Positions 27,736 through 36,403 are shown, counted from the first letter of the stretch. The stretch is DNA of 64,000 nucleotides from Acidimicrobium ferrooxidans DSM 10331 (GCF_000023265.1 NC_013124.1:1678001-1742000); one strand, 5' to 3'. Program-made: numbers and translations. The notes: generated from the sequence alone by a model not told the origin.

Positions 27736-27806
27736 GAGATCCCCCATCCGTTCGAAGCAGCCCTGCAGGTGTGCTCACACCCGGCGCGCTGATCCGCCCA
27801 ACCCAT
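27732..27806 (-). CDS. Putative leaderless upstream frame before gntR
   Basis: TATGCT (27813-27818) is followed by six bases and an ATG at 27806. The 24-codon frame (MGWADQRAGC at the start, ending NGWGIS) stops in TGA overlapping the GTG of gntR as GTGA. This would couple gntR translation to that of the short peptide. It is inferred from spacing only; the peptide has no known relative that I recognise. Confidence 0.4.
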   Translation of the reverse strand: MGWADQRAGCEHTCRAASNGWGIS

Positions 27807-27812
27807 CGGTCC

Positions 27813-27818
27813 AGCATA
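27813..27818 (-). promoter_or_regulatory. -10 hexamer TATGCT upstream of gntR
   Basis: On the minus strand TATGCT, six bases, then the ATG of the short upstream frame at 27806. Confidence 0.45.
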
Positions 27819-28029
27819 CGGTCGGCGCTCAACCTGCACCGTCGAGCGCTCCACGCGCCAGACATCCCAGCTCGTTGCCCCACCGCCTGGCGGCGACACG
27901 AGTCACTGAGACCAATGCATCGAGACCTCGTCACGGAGGGCGATCGACACACGACGCCTACGCGATCGCGACCGACCGCTCCGGCGTACCCGTCGCAGAG
28001 ACGACCACGACGACACCGGCGCTCCAGCC

Positions 28030-29196
28030 TCAGCGATCGATCTGACGCAGCCGTCCTTGATGCACCTCGATGCGGCGCTCTCCCGCGAGGATGGCCTGGA
28101 TCCCACGTCCCACGACGTCGTAGCGCCACCCTTCGAGCAGGCTCCCCTCGCCCCGAGACACGAAGAGCTCCACCTCTTCACGCGAACCGAGCAACGAGGG
28201 CTCGAGTTCGAGCTCCAGCGCCACTGCATGGACGAGCGCTTGTGCCGTGAGCACGAGCGGCACCTCGTGGGGATCGAGCGCGCGATCCATACGCACGGCG
28301 CCCCGAGCCACGATGGCATCGTCGTCACGCGCAGCTCGTACGACCTCGAGTAGCTCACGAGCACGTTCCTTCGCCATGCGGCCGTCGAAGCCCCGCACGC
28401 TGCGCAGCTCGGTGAGCGAGCTCGGACGCGCCTTGGCGACACTCGCCACGGCGAGATCCGAGAGCACCGTGCGCACCGGAACGTCGTCGCGTTGGGCGGT
28501 GCGCTCGCGCCAGGCCGCCACGCTCGCTGCGATCCGTCTCCCCGTAGGATCGAGGCCACGACACTCCCGGATCCGTGTCCATGCGAGCTCCGGTTCGATG
28601 TCCCGACGCCGCCGCTCCACGAGACGAGCCATCTCTGAGCGAGCCCAGTCCTCTCGTCCACGAGCGTGCAGTTCCTCGAGAAGCCGGTCGGCGAGCGCAG
28701 CGAGGTAGCGGACGTCGTTCGCGGCGTAGGCGAGTTGCCCGGGCTCGAGAGGACGACGCAGCCAATCCGAGGTGCGCTCAGCCTTGGAGATGCTCACGCC
28801 GAGGTAGCGATCGAGCAACGCGCCGAGACTCGCGTGACCGGCCCCGAGGAATCCACCTGCGACCTGGGTGTCGAAGATACGCCGTGGGCGTGCGCCGACC
28901 GCGCGCTCGATGATCTCGAGGTCCTGATCGGCAGCGTGAAATACGAGCTCCACCTCGTCGAACCACGCTGCGATCGGCGAGAGATCGACCCGCAGCGGAT
29001 CGATCAACCACACCCTCCGATCGATCGCGACCTGCACCAACGCGAGGCGTGGATAGTACGTCCGCTCCCGATGGAACTCAGTGTCGATCGCGATGCGTGG
29101 CACCCCGAGCCCGACGCCGACGAGTTCGTCGAGGTCCGACTGTCGATCGAGCCAGACGGGCTCGTCATCGCTCACGACCGACGCACTCAGCGCCAT
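28030..29196 (-). CDS. rnd: Ribonuclease D
   Basis: The 388-residue protein is a DEDDy 3'-5' exoribonuclease with two HRDC domains. Exo I is IDTEF (D38/E40), Exo II lies in FHAADQDLEI and Exo III is YAANDVRYL with the catalytic Tyr. HRDC helices follow from about residue 200. RNase D trims the 3' ends of tRNA precursors and other stable RNAs. ATG 29196 is chosen over GTG 29220 because the stop of a short leaderless frame overlaps it as TGATG. It is alone, with IS relics upstream. Confidence 0.92.
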   Translation of the reverse strand: MALSASVVSDDEPVWLDRQSDLDELVGVGLGVPRIAIDTEFHRERTYYPRLALVQVAIDRRVWLIDPLRVDLSPIAAWFDEVELVFHAADQDLEIIERAVGARPRRIFDTQVAGGFLGAGHASLGALLDRYLGVSISKAERTSDWLRRPLEPGQLAYAANDVRYLAALADRLLEELHARGREDWARSEMARLVERRRRDIEPELAWTRIRECRGLDPTGRRIAASVAAWRERTAQRDDVPVRTVLSDLAVASVAKARPSSLTELRSVRGFDGRMAKERARELLEVVRAARDDDAIVARGAVRMDRALDPHEVPLVLTAQALVHAVALELELEPSLLGSREEVELFVSRGEGSLLEGWRYDVVGRGIQAILAGERRIEVHQGRLRQIDR

Positions 29197-29246
29197 CAGC
29201 ACGACCCGCCCGTCGCCCACACGGCGCTCGCCGTCACTCTGGCCAC
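29196..29246 (-). CDS. Putative leaderless upstream frame before rnd
   Basis: TAGGCT (29253-29258) is followed by six bases and GTG 29246. The 16-codon frame reads VARVTASAVWATGGSC and stops in TGATG, overlapping the ATG of rnd. It is the same architecture as at gntR, the next gene downstream. Confidence 0.4.
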   Translation of the reverse strand: MARVTASAVWATGGSC

Positions 29247-29252
29247 GCCTCC

Positions 29253-29258
29253 AGCCTA
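29253..29258 (-). promoter_or_regulatory. -10 hexamer TAGGCT upstream of rnd
   Basis: On the minus strand TAGGCT, six bases, then GTG 29246 of the short upstream frame. Confidence 0.45.
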
Positions 29259-29499
29259 GGAGCCCTTCGAACCAGCCCTCCCGTGGGGATGGGGCTGGTC
29301 AGAGGTGACCTCAGCTCGCGAGCAGGCCGAGAGCATCGTCGTGACCTCGCCTACAGTCCTTGGCAACTCGGGCACCATCGCAAGATTTCCGGTGTTCGCG
29401 GCGGCCAACACGGGTTGCCTGCTGCACCACACCACGGCGAAGACGTTCCGAGTCGAGAGCGATCACCTGAGCGACCGACCCAATGAGCCACCGCCGCAG

Positions 29500-29731
29500 G
29501 CTGGGCTTCCCCCCACTTGCTTGACAGCCTGATTGAGGCCACGGCCGCCTCCCGACGGGTCCAGGAGAGCTCGTACTCGACGGGTGGCACGTACCCGAGG
29601 CTCGGGTGCGGTCAGACCGCGCTGTCGCACTTGATCCAGACAACGAGAGCATGACCGAGCTCAGGGAGGTTCGCCAACCGACGCCGAGTGACCAGCTCCC
29701 GAATCGCGTTCGCGAACGCGATTTCGGCCTC
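29500..29731 (-). pseudogene. IS3-type relic: orfB 3' part and right end
   Basis: Read on the minus strand, the remnant gives LVTRRRLANLPE, a region with WIK, then PSLGYVPPVEYELSWTRREA, matching YRFANLAE...SLGYRPPIEYELTWARAEA of the element at 30497. There is a stop and a frame change inside. It ends in an inverted repeat at 29500-29531 (GCTGGGCTTCCCCCC core) that matches the right end of that element. The stretch 29259-29499 beside it shows nothing recognisable. Confidence 0.75.
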
Positions 29732-29849
29732 AACGCACCAAGCGCCCGGGACGAAGCACAGCCCCTTCACGCGTGCGCAGACCGCCGTGCCACGAGAGCT
29801 CGTGCCTGCGTCCGTCCGAGCATGACTCGGCCACGGCGGTCCCCCGCCC

Positions 29850-29855
29850 TACGCT
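29850..29855 (+). promoter_or_regulatory. -10 hexamer TACGCT, leaderless start
   Basis: TACGCT, six bases, then GTG 29862 of the HIT protein gene. Confidence 0.5.
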
Positions 29856-29861
29856 GTGGCC

Positions 29862-30281
29862 GTGGAAGGTTGCGTGTTTTGTCATCTCCTTGCCACGAGT
29901 GACCCCTATCTCGTCACGGCGGACCACGACGTCGCCGTCATCTTGGATCGCGCGCCGGTGGCTCCCGGTCACGCGCTCGTCATCCCGACCGGCCACGTCC
30001 CCACCTTCGATGACGCGAGCCCTGCTCAGTTGGCTTCCGTCACGGTGACCGCTCAACGACTCTCGCGGGGCTTGCGCTCGCACGGCATCGCGGACGGCGC
30101 GCTGATCCTGACCAACGTGGTCGTCTCGCAATCGGTGCCGCACTGGCACTGTCACGTGGTGCCTCGACATCGCGGCGATGGGCTTCGAGGCTTGCTCTGG
30201 CCTCGACGTCGCTACGGCAGCGACGATGAGGTCACGCTCTGGCGCACGACCCTGCACGCGCTCGTAGCACCACAGAGCTAG
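29862..30281 (+). CDS. HIT family nucleotide hydrolase/transferase
   Basis: The 139-residue protein has the histidine-triad motif HWHCHVV with His at residues 94, 96 and 98. Earlier it has a CxxC-type N-terminus (EGCVFC) and DRAPVAPGHALVIPTGHVP. HIT proteins hydrolyse nucleoside phosphoramidates or dinucleotides through a His nucleotidyl intermediate. Of two in-frame GTG codons, 29862 fits the leaderless spacing; 29856 adds two residues. It is an ordinary-looking gene isolated between IS3 relics. Confidence 0.9.
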   Translation: MEGCVFCHLLATSDPYLVTADHDVAVILDRAPVAPGHALVIPTGHVPTFDDASPAQLASVTVTAQRLSRGLRSHGIADGALILTNVVVSQSVPHWHCHVVPRHRGDGLRGLLWPRRRYGSDDEVTLWRTTLHALVAPQS

Positions 30282-30360
30282 GAACCCTGGCTGGCGCCCC
30301 TCAAACAAGACCACCCGCTTCGTGAGCGACCAGAATGGACGAGTGGGAGGGAGACCACAT

Positions 30361-30496
30361 GAAGGGCCCGAAGCGCCATAGGCCGGAGCAGATCCTCCGG
30401 AGGCTGGCCGAGGGGGACAGCTGCTGAAGGCGGGCGCCACGGTCGTCGAGGTCGCTCGGGCCTTCGCACATCACCGAGACCACCTGGGAGCGGCTG
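30361..30496 (+). pseudogene. orfA fragment of a second IS3-type element
   Basis: The ATG at 30361 opens MKGPKRHRPEQILRRLAEGD, a classical IS3-family OrfA N-terminus, then a stop. In other frames it continues LLKAGATVVEVARAF and ITETTWERL. At least two frame changes separate these pieces. The sequence is interrupted at 30497 by the inverted repeat of the next element. Confidence 0.7.
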
Positions 30497-31787
30497 GCTG
30501 GCCTTCCCCCCTCCAGGTTGACACCTGCTCTAGGAGGAAGGGATGAGCCAGACACCGAACCCACCACCGGGCGACAGCCCCGCTCGGCGACGACGCGGCC
30601 GCTACCCGAGCCAGTTCCTCAAAGGAGCCGCAGCATTGGTCCTCGACCAGCGTCGCACCATCGCTGAGGTCGCCCGCGAGCTTGGCGTGAACGAGCAGAC
30701 CCTTGGCAACTCGCGTGCACCAGGAACGCATCGACCGCGGTGAGCGCGAAGGTCTCACGAGCGCCGAGCGCGAGGAGCTCACTCGTCTGCGCCGCCAGCT
30801 CAAGCAGGTGACGATGGAACGTGAGCTGCCGAAGCGTTGCCCGGCCTTTGCGGATCCTGCGAGGGCAACCAGTGACCCGCTACCGCTCCGGTTGCTCGTC
30901 AGGAGGCCGATGGGTTCTCCGTAGCGGCAGCGGCACGAGTCATCGGAGTCTCGCGCCAGGCCTACGACGCCTGGCGACGCTGGCGCGAGCGCGGCCCTGA
31001 CCCCGAGCACCTGGTGCTCGCGAGCGAGCTTCGCGCCATCTGGCGCGAGAGCGACGGCACCCACGCCAAGTCCCAGAGTGACCCACGAGCTGCGACACGC
31101 GGTGAGTGCGTCAACCACAAGCGAGTGGAACGCATGATGCGCGAGCTCGAGATAGCCGCCTGCCCACCCCGGCGCTTCGTGCGTACCACGACGCCTGCAG
31201 AGGACGCACCCCTCCCGGACCTGGTCCAGCGGGACTTCGCCCCTGGCGAGCCAGGGCGTTGCTCTGCGAGCGACATCACCTGCGTCCGAACCGATGAGGG
31301 GTTCTGCTACCTCGCCACGGTGGCAGACCTTGGCTCGAGGCGCATCGTGGGCTGCTCACTCCAGCATCGCATGCCTGATGACCTGGTGGTCGAGGCGATC
31401 TGCGGAGCTCTTCGGACCCGGGGCAGCGTGGCTGGGGCGATCTTTCACAGCGATCGCGCCAACCAGTACCTCTCCCGGAAGGTTTGCCAGCTCTGCGCGA
31501 CGCTCGGGCTTCGCCAGTCGGTGGGCAGGGTCGCGACCTCGCGACGACAACGCTGTCGCCGAGGCCTTCTTCGGCAGCCTGAAGCGCGAGCTGGTGGGTC
31601 GCTACCGCTTCGCGAACCTCGCCGAGGCCCGCCCTGCCATCGCGAGCTGGATTCAGCGCTACAACACGGTCCGCCTGCACTCGAGCCTCGGGTACCGACC
31701 GCCAATCGAGTACGAGCTCACCTGGGCCCGTGCGGAGGCGGCCGTGGCCTACATTCAGACTGTCAAGCAAATGGGGGGAAGGCCAGC
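30497..31787 (+). mobile_element. IS3-family element, 1291 bp, transposase frames broken
   Basis: A perfect 15-bp inverted repeat (GCTGGCCTTCCCCCC) lies at 30497-30511 and 31773-31787. Between them are orfA and orfB of an IS3-type transposase on the plus strand, both damaged. No clear target duplication was seen. Relics of the same family lie at 5860-6056 and 29500-29731. Confidence 0.85.
30543..30870 (+). pseudogene. IS3 orfA, frameshifted
   Basis: The ATG at 30543 has TAGGAGGAAGG upstream. The product begins RRGRYPSQFLKGAAALVLD, with the helix-turn-helix TIAEVARELGVNEQTLGN. The frame then shifts after about codon 57 and the rest (VHQERIDRGEREGLTSAERE with the leucine-rich RLRRQLKQV) continues one frame away. 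The IS3 relic at 5860-6056 shows the same frame relation at the same place. Confidence 0.75.
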
Positions 31788-31803
31788 GATCTGGACCCAC
31801 TAG
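30871..31803 (+). pseudogene. IS3 orfB transposase, frameshifted
   Basis: The DDE residues are recognisable: the first Asp in SASDITCVRTDEGFCYLATV, the second in IFHSDRANQYLS and the Glu in NAVAEAFFGSLKREL. A one-base insertion near 31537 separates the second Asp from the Glu, and another shift lies near 30895. The VNHKRVERMMREL HTH segment and the C-terminal SLGYRPPIEYELTWARAEA are intact. It is non-functional as it stands. Confidence 0.8.
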
Positions 31804-31906
31804 TGGGTGGTCGCCACTTTCTCGGCGACCTCGGACAGTCGGGCCTGGACCTTGGACAGATTTTCAGCCCTGACAGGATTCTCGGTACTCACATGCAGAC
31901 CAGGTC

Positions 31907-32299
31907 TCATGTCGGCACTATCACCGCGACGCCGTACTGGGAGGCCGCCGCCGCCATACGGTTGTCGTAGGTGACGATGCCGTCGAGCTCGTCACCCAGT
32001 TCCAGAGCTGCGGCAAGATGGAGCGCGTCCAGACTCCGCAACTCTTCGGGGTCAAGGGTGGCCGCCCGTTCGAGCGTGGCAGAGGTGAGGTTGAACAAGG
32101 TGAGAGCGTCAAGTACTGATCGAGCGCGCTGCATCCGATCGGGGGCCGCGCGCCGGGTCGCCCGAAGGAGCTCGGTGCGCAGCAAGTCACTGGCAATCAC
32201 CTGGGTTTCGTGGCTGGCCGCCCACGATGCCATGGCTTCTGACGCCGGTTCGGCGACAACGAGCTTGGCCGCCGCCGACGTGTCGAGGTAGAAGACCAT
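31907..32299 (-). CDS. VapC-like PIN-domain toxin
   Basis: The 130-residue PIN nuclease has the acidic residues in YLDTSAAAKL (Asp6), DLLRTELLRA (Glu), SLDALHLAAAL (Asp) and VTYDNRM (Asp). PIN toxins cleave RNA, often tRNA or rRNA, when not bound by antitoxin. Its ATG overlaps the antitoxin stop as TGATG, the classical coupled TA arrangement. All four acidic positions are present, so it is likely functional. Confidence 0.9.
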   Translation of the reverse strand: MVFYLDTSAAAKLVVAEPASEAMASWAASHETQVIASDLLRTELLRATRRAAPDRMQRARSVLDALTLFNLTSATLERAATLDPEELRSLDALHLAAALELGDELDGIVTYDNRMAAAASQYGVAVIVPT

Positions 32300-32574
32300 C
32301 AGTAGCGCTCCCCGCCACGCATGGCCGCTACGACCTCCGACAGCCTGGGCTGCTCCGCACCCGCGTCGGGAGGCGCGCCGAGAGCTGCGAGCGAGCCCTT
32401 CGCCGGCCGAGCCCGACCCGACGCGACGAAGGCAGCGACTCGCCCCTCCGGGACCGGAACGAGCTGGGCGACCGGTCTTCCCCGGTCAGTGATGGTCACC
32501 ACCTCGCCGGCGGCGGCTCTGGCCACCACCTGCGAGGCGTTCTGCTTGAGGGCGCGGATGCCTACCGTACTCAT
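32299..32574 (-). CDS. Phd/YefM-type antitoxin
   Basis: The 91-residue protein starts STVGIRALKQNASQVVARAA and continues VVTITDRGRPVAQLVPVP, the Phd/YefM N-terminal DNA-binding fold. It has a disordered Ala/Pro-rich C-terminus that would wrap the PIN toxin. It precedes vapC in the same operon and should repress it. The ATG at 32574 has TACAAT seven bases upstream and no ribosome site, so the transcript is probably leaderless. Confidence 0.88.
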   Translation of the reverse strand: MSTVGIRALKQNASQVVARAAAGEVVTITDRGRPVAQLVPVPEGRVAAFVASGRARPAKGSLAALGAPPDAGAEQPRLSEVVAAMRGGERY

Positions 32575-32581
32575 GTTCTAC

Positions 32582-32587
32582 ATTGTA
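32582..32587 (-). promoter_or_regulatory. -10 hexamer TACAAT of the vapBC-like operon
   Basis: On the minus strand TACAAT, seven bases, then ATG 32574. Confidence 0.5.
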
Positions 32588-32635
32588 GCACTCTGTCGCT
32601 GACCGCTCCAGGGATCGATGTGCTCCCAGGCGTGT

Positions 32636-33022
32636 TGAACCGCCCCGGGTTTCGTGCACACTTCGTTATGTGTGAACGGTCTCGGACTCGGCCGCCAGGC
32701 GGCCATAGTACTCCTGCTCGACCTCGACGGGTGGACGGCGCCCCAGCCGGTGCATGAGCCTCCGCGTGTCGTACCAGTTCACCCAGGCTGAGGTCATCTC
32801 CTTGAGCTCCCTGCGCAGCCTGATGAGCTCGGTGCGCTCCTGCGCCGTGAGGGGCGGGCTGCCAGTGGCGCTCGCTGCCTCGATCCGCCTGCGCTCCTCC
32901 CGCACCCATCGAAAGATGGCTGTACTCCCCGATCGCGAGCTCCCGGGCCACCTCCCCGGCACGCTCCGGCCGCTATCGATAACCCGGTGGGCCGCCTCGA
33001 TGCGGTACTCCAGGGTGAACTG
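32636..33022 (-). mobile_element. Internally deleted IS3-type element
   Basis: The minus strand encodes FTLEYRIEAAHRVIDSGRSV and, after a frame change, VARELAIGEYS. It then gives WVREERRRIEAASATG through ELIRLRRELKEM of an OrfA. This joins in frame to WVNWYDTRRLMHRLGRRPP, the extreme C-terminus of an OrfB. About 0.8-0.9 kb including all DDE residues is missing between them (inferred from normal IS3 size). The sequence TGAACCGCCCCGG at 32636-32648 looks like the right terminus; a matching left terminus was not found. Confidence 0.7.
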
Positions 33023-33123
33023 ACCTTCTCCCCTCCTTCTGACATCGTACGTGTGACGAACGACGTGTCTACGGAATCTGGGGCGGCTCAGACGTCGGAT
33101 CTCACAGTGAGGGTGGACTCGGT

Positions 33124-33309
33124 GTGGGGGGACGGTCAGAGCGAATCAGCGCACAGCGCAAGCGCAAGCTCTCTGGGGCGAGGCTGCGCTACCGAGGACT
33201 CGTGCGCAACCGCCTGCACTTCGAGCTGCTCTGTGCGACCTGGAACCTGAGGGTGCTCCCGCGTCTCGGGCTCACCCGAGTAGGTGGCGGCTGGGTGCTT
33301 GCCACCTGA
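33124..33309 (+). pseudogene. C-terminal fragment of a DDE transposase
   Basis: The last 40 residues of this frame (LRYRGLVRNRLHFELLCATW, then NLRVLPRLGLTRV) look like the C-terminal helix region of IS1182/IS5-type transposases, where a Y-R-G-L segment precedes the final helices. The catalytic region is absent. Family assignment is tentative. Confidence 0.5.
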
Positions 33310-33326
33310 GAGGCGCTCGGGCCCCT

Positions 33327-33351
33327 CCCCTCCTTGCCTCCGAAGGAGGGG
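33327..33351. terminator. 9-bp stem hairpin downstream of tyrS
   Basis: CCCCTCCTT at 33327-33335 and AAGGAGGGG at 33343-33351 form a perfect stem with a 7-base loop, about 110 bp past the tyrS stop. No T-tract follows on either strand, so a terminator role is only possible. Confidence 0.4.
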
Positions 33352-33460
33352 ACGAAGAGAAGAGGGTGAGGAGCTGGGCGAGCACGGGTCAGCTGGATCC
33401 GTTCTCTGGCAGGGTTGGTGCCCTCAGCCACCACCCGGGAGGGGCTTGGTGGGGAGGCTG

Positions 33461-34696
33461 CTAGTTCGCATCGTTCAGCCGCACCACCACCCAATCGCGC
33501 TTGCCGCGACGCAGGGTCAGATGGCCATCGGTGAGATCCGCCTGCGACACACGCTGACCCTCGAGTGCTCGACGTCCGTCGACATAGAGGCCCCCTTGTG
33601 CGATGAGGCGTCGTGCCTCGGACCGACTCCTCGCGAGCCCTGCTGCAAGGGCGAGATCGATCACATCGATGCCGTCGCCAAACGCCGCGCGCTCGAGGGT
33701 GACGACGGGCGCACCCGCCTCCGCACGTCCACCCTCGAAGAGCGCACGAGCGGCCTCTGCAGCCTGATCGGCAGCCGCCTCCCCATGCACGAAGCGCACC
33801 ACTTCCCACGCGAGGCGCCGATGGGCGATGCGCCGAGAGGGATCGTCCTCGTGGGCAGTTCGGAGCGCAGCGATCTCATCGAAAGAGAGAAAGGTGTAGA
33901 GGGCCACGTACTCCATGACTTTCTGGTCCTCAGCCCGAACGAAGAACTGATAGAGCTCGTACGGCGACGTGCGGTCTTCGTCAAGCCAGACGTTACCCCC
34001 CATCGACTTGCCGAACTTGGTCCCGTCGGCCTTCGTCACGAGCGGCCACGTGAGGCCGTGGACCTCGTGCCCGTCGAGACGTCGCACGAGATCGATCCCG
34101 GCGGCGATGTTGCCCCACTGATCGGACCCGCCGAGTTGAAGCGTGCACCCGTAGCGGCGGTGGAGCTCTACGAAGTCCACCGCCTGGAGGATCATGTAGC
34201 TGAACTCGGTGAACGACAGGCCCTCACCGCCGAGGCGCGTACGGATCGACTCGCGCGCCAGCATTGCAGAGACCGGCACGTGCTTGCCGATGTCACGCAA
34301 GAACCCGATCAGGGTGAGCGGCTCGAGCCACGTTCGATTGTCCTCGAGCGTCACGGCCCCCGGCACCACGTCGCCGAGGAGTCGTTGGAGCTGACCGGCG
34401 ATGCGGGCCGTGTTGTGTCGCAGTGTCGCCGGATCCAGCAAGACCCGCTCGCTCGAGCGACCCGAGGGATCACCGATCATGCCGGTTGCGCCGCCCGCAA
34501 CGAGGATCGCCCGATGACCCGCATCGATCAGTCGGCGCGCCAGCACGATTCCGAGCAGGTTGCCCACGTGCAGTGAGTCGGCGGTTGGATCGAAGCCGAT
34601 GTAGAAGACCCGTGGCCCGGCATCGAGGAGCTGCTCGAGTGGCGCCGACGCATCTTGAACCGCGCCACGCCACCTGAGCTCCTCAGCGAGCGACAC
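33461..34696 (-). CDS. tyrS: Tyrosyl-tRNA synthetase
   Basis: The 411-residue class I synthetase charges tRNA-Tyr. The HIGH-type motif is HVGN (residues 43-46), the KMSKS-type loop is KFGKS near residues 228-232, and a C-terminal S4 RNA-binding domain ends the protein. YMILQAVDFVELH and GGSDQWGNI are typical of bacterial TyrRS. The GTG start has an AGGGGGA ribosome site. It follows menD by 12 bp on the same strand. Confidence 0.97.
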   Translation of the reverse strand: MSLAEELRWRGAVQDASAPLEQLLDAGPRVFYIGFDPTADSLHVGNLLGIVLARRLIDAGHRAILVAGGATGMIGDPSGRSSERVLLDPATLRHNTARIAGQLQRLLGDVVPGAVTLEDNRTWLEPLTLIGFLRDIGKHVPVSAMLARESIRTRLGGEGLSFTEFSYMILQAVDFVELHRRYGCTLQLGGSDQWGNIAAGIDLVRRLDGHEVHGLTWPLVTKADGTKFGKSMGGNVWLDEDRTSPYELYQFFVRAEDQKVMEYVALYTFLSFDEIAALRTAHEDDPSRRIAHRRLAWEVVRFVHGEAAADQAAEAARALFEGGRAEAGAPVVTLERAAFGDGIDVIDLALAAGLARSRSEARRLIAQGGLYVDGRRALEGQRVSQADLTDGHLTLRRGKRDWVVVRLNDAN

Positions 34697-34708
34697 TTGA
34701 TCCCCCTG

Positions 34709-36403
34709 TCACGACCGTCCGGCAGCCTGGTAGAGCCTATCGAGCTCGGCGTTGGTCGCCTCGCGAGTCGTGCCCACGCGGGCCACGACGAACGCGCCCG
34801 CTCGGGCGCGCGAGAGGGCCGTCTTGACAGAGGCCGCATCCTTGAGCGTCATCACCTCATGGCCGAGGCCTTCGAGGATGCGTCCTGGCGAGTACCGTGG
34901 CGGCGTCACGAAGAAGGAGCGCTGCGTCGTGGGGTCGAGCAAGCGCGCCGGAGCGACGCGGTCGAAGATGACGCCTCCTTGGTTCTCGAGCACCACGACC
35001 AGCCCTCGCTCGGGCAACGGCAGTTGCCACAAGGCCGAGAGTCCGTAGAGCGCGGTGAGGTCCCCGACGACGAGGACACTGAGCGCTCTCGACGCGTGGG
35101 CGACGCCGAGCCAGGTGGCGAGGGTGCCGTCGATGCCGTTCAGACCTCGGTTCGCGAGGACCCGGACGCCAGCAGGGGCGCGACCGCCGAAGACCTCGAG
35201 GTGGCGAATGGGCAGCGACGACGCGACGACGAGCGACTCTCCGTCGTGCAGTCCCTGGAGGACGACCCGGGCGAGGGCGACTTCGCCAGTGGGCCCATCC
35301 GCGACCACCTGCTCGAGCGTCGCCGCGATGGTGCGATCGCGCTCACACAACCCACACGGCTCGCCCGCGTGGCCGCCCGGCACGGTCAGCAGCGCACGCC
35401 GCAGGGCGTCGCCGACGTCGGCGACCACCGCCGTCGTGGCGAGGCGCGCTGGATCGCGCCAGCGCGATCGGCTCTGGATCCACGCCACAGGGATGCCCCG
35501 TCGTGCCGCAACGGCGATGCGCTCGGCGACCACACGCGAGGCGTGTGGGGCGCCGAGGACGAGGACAACCTCTGGGGAGGCGTCGGGGAGTGAGCGCAGG
35601 ACGAGCTCGGGGTGCTCGAGGACCCACGGGCCGCGCTCGACGCCAGCGAGCGGATCGGCCAGCACGGGCCAGCCCAGGTGCGCGGCGACGCTGGCGAGGG
35701 CATCGACATCGATCGTGTCGTCCTCACCGACGACGAGCCAGCCTCGACGCTGAGGATCGAACCACTGCGCGAGCCATGCATCCGCCAGGCTGGGACGACT
35801 CGGGATCGTCACCGAGCGCGGATGCCAAGGTCCGATCCGAACCTCCTCGTCGACGAGAAGCGGTTCGGCGATCGCAAGATTCAGCACGCACGGCCCAGGG
35901 CCGAACGGCGCGGCAACCGTGCGCACGAGGAGCTCGTGCGCGACGCCAGCGAGCTGCTCGGCGTCCACGACGTCGGAGAGCTCCAGATCGATGACGCTGG
36001 CCACCGACGCGAGCGTCTGGGCCTGCTCGACCGTTTGTGCAGCGCCCACGCCATGGGCCCAGCGGGGCCGGTCCGCCACGATCGCCACGAGCGCGACGCC
36101 CGCCTCGCGAGCCTCGGCGAGCGCGGGAACGAGCTCCAGCGCAGCGGTCCCGCTCGTCGTGACGACCGCCACCGGTCGACGGAGTGCCTTCGCCCACCCG
36201 AGCGCGAAGAAGGCAGCTTCGCGCTCGTCGAGGCCGACGACGACCGACGCATCGCTCGCACTCAGCGCTGCCGCGATCGGCGTCGACCGACTCCCTGGGC
36301 AGAGCACCGCGCCCGCGAGCCCACCGAGGGTAAGGGCCTCGACGAGCACCGTACACTGAGCAACGCTGCGTCCAAGGAGAGACGATGACCAACGCTCGTG
36401 CAC
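34709..36403 (-). CDS. menD: SEPHCHC synthase MenD
   Basis: The 564-residue ThDP enzyme adds 2-oxoglutarate-derived succinate semialdehyde to isochorismate in menaquinone synthesis. The N-terminus shows LCPGSRSTPIA with the cofactor Glu in GLDEREAAFFALG. The middle has ADRPRWAHGVGAAQTVEQ, the MenD pattern. The C-terminal ThDP region includes NRGLNGIDGTLATWLG. The GTG at 36403 is supported by GAGGAGG four bases upstream. That ribosome site lies inside the menH coding region, because the two divergent genes overlap by 19 bp. Confidence 0.95.
   Translation of the reverse strand: MHERWSSSLLGRSVAQCTVLVEALTLGGLAGAVLCPGSRSTPIAAALSASDASVVVGLDEREAAFFALGWAKALRRPVAVVTTSGTAALELVPALAEAREAGVALVAIVADRPRWAHGVGAAQTVEQAQTLASVASVIDLELSDVVDAEQLAGVAHELLVRTVAAPFGPGPCVLNLAIAEPLLVDEEVRIGPWHPRSVTIPSRPSLADAWLAQWFDPQRRGWLVVGEDDTIDVDALASVAAHLGWPVLADPLAGVERGPWVLEHPELVLRSLPDASPEVVLVLGAPHASRVVAERIAVAARRGIPVAWIQSRSRWRDPARLATTAVVADVGDALRRALLTVPGGHAGEPCGLCERDRTIAATLEQVVADGPTGEVALARVVLQGLHDGESLVVASSLPIRHLEVFGGRAPAGVRVLANRGLNGIDGTLATWLGVAHASRALSVLVVGDLTALYGLSALWQLPLPERGLVVVLENQGGVIFDRVAPARLLDPTTQRSFFVTPPRYSPGRILEGLGHEVMTLKDAASVKTALSRARAGAFVVARVGTTREATNAELDRLYQAAGRS

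Noticed and set aside
30543-30930. Programmed frameshift inside IS3 orfA
   Set aside because: The shift lies in the middle of orfA, not at the usual orfA/orfB junction, no slippery A-run is present, and orfB has its own further frameshift. Decay before spread is simpler.
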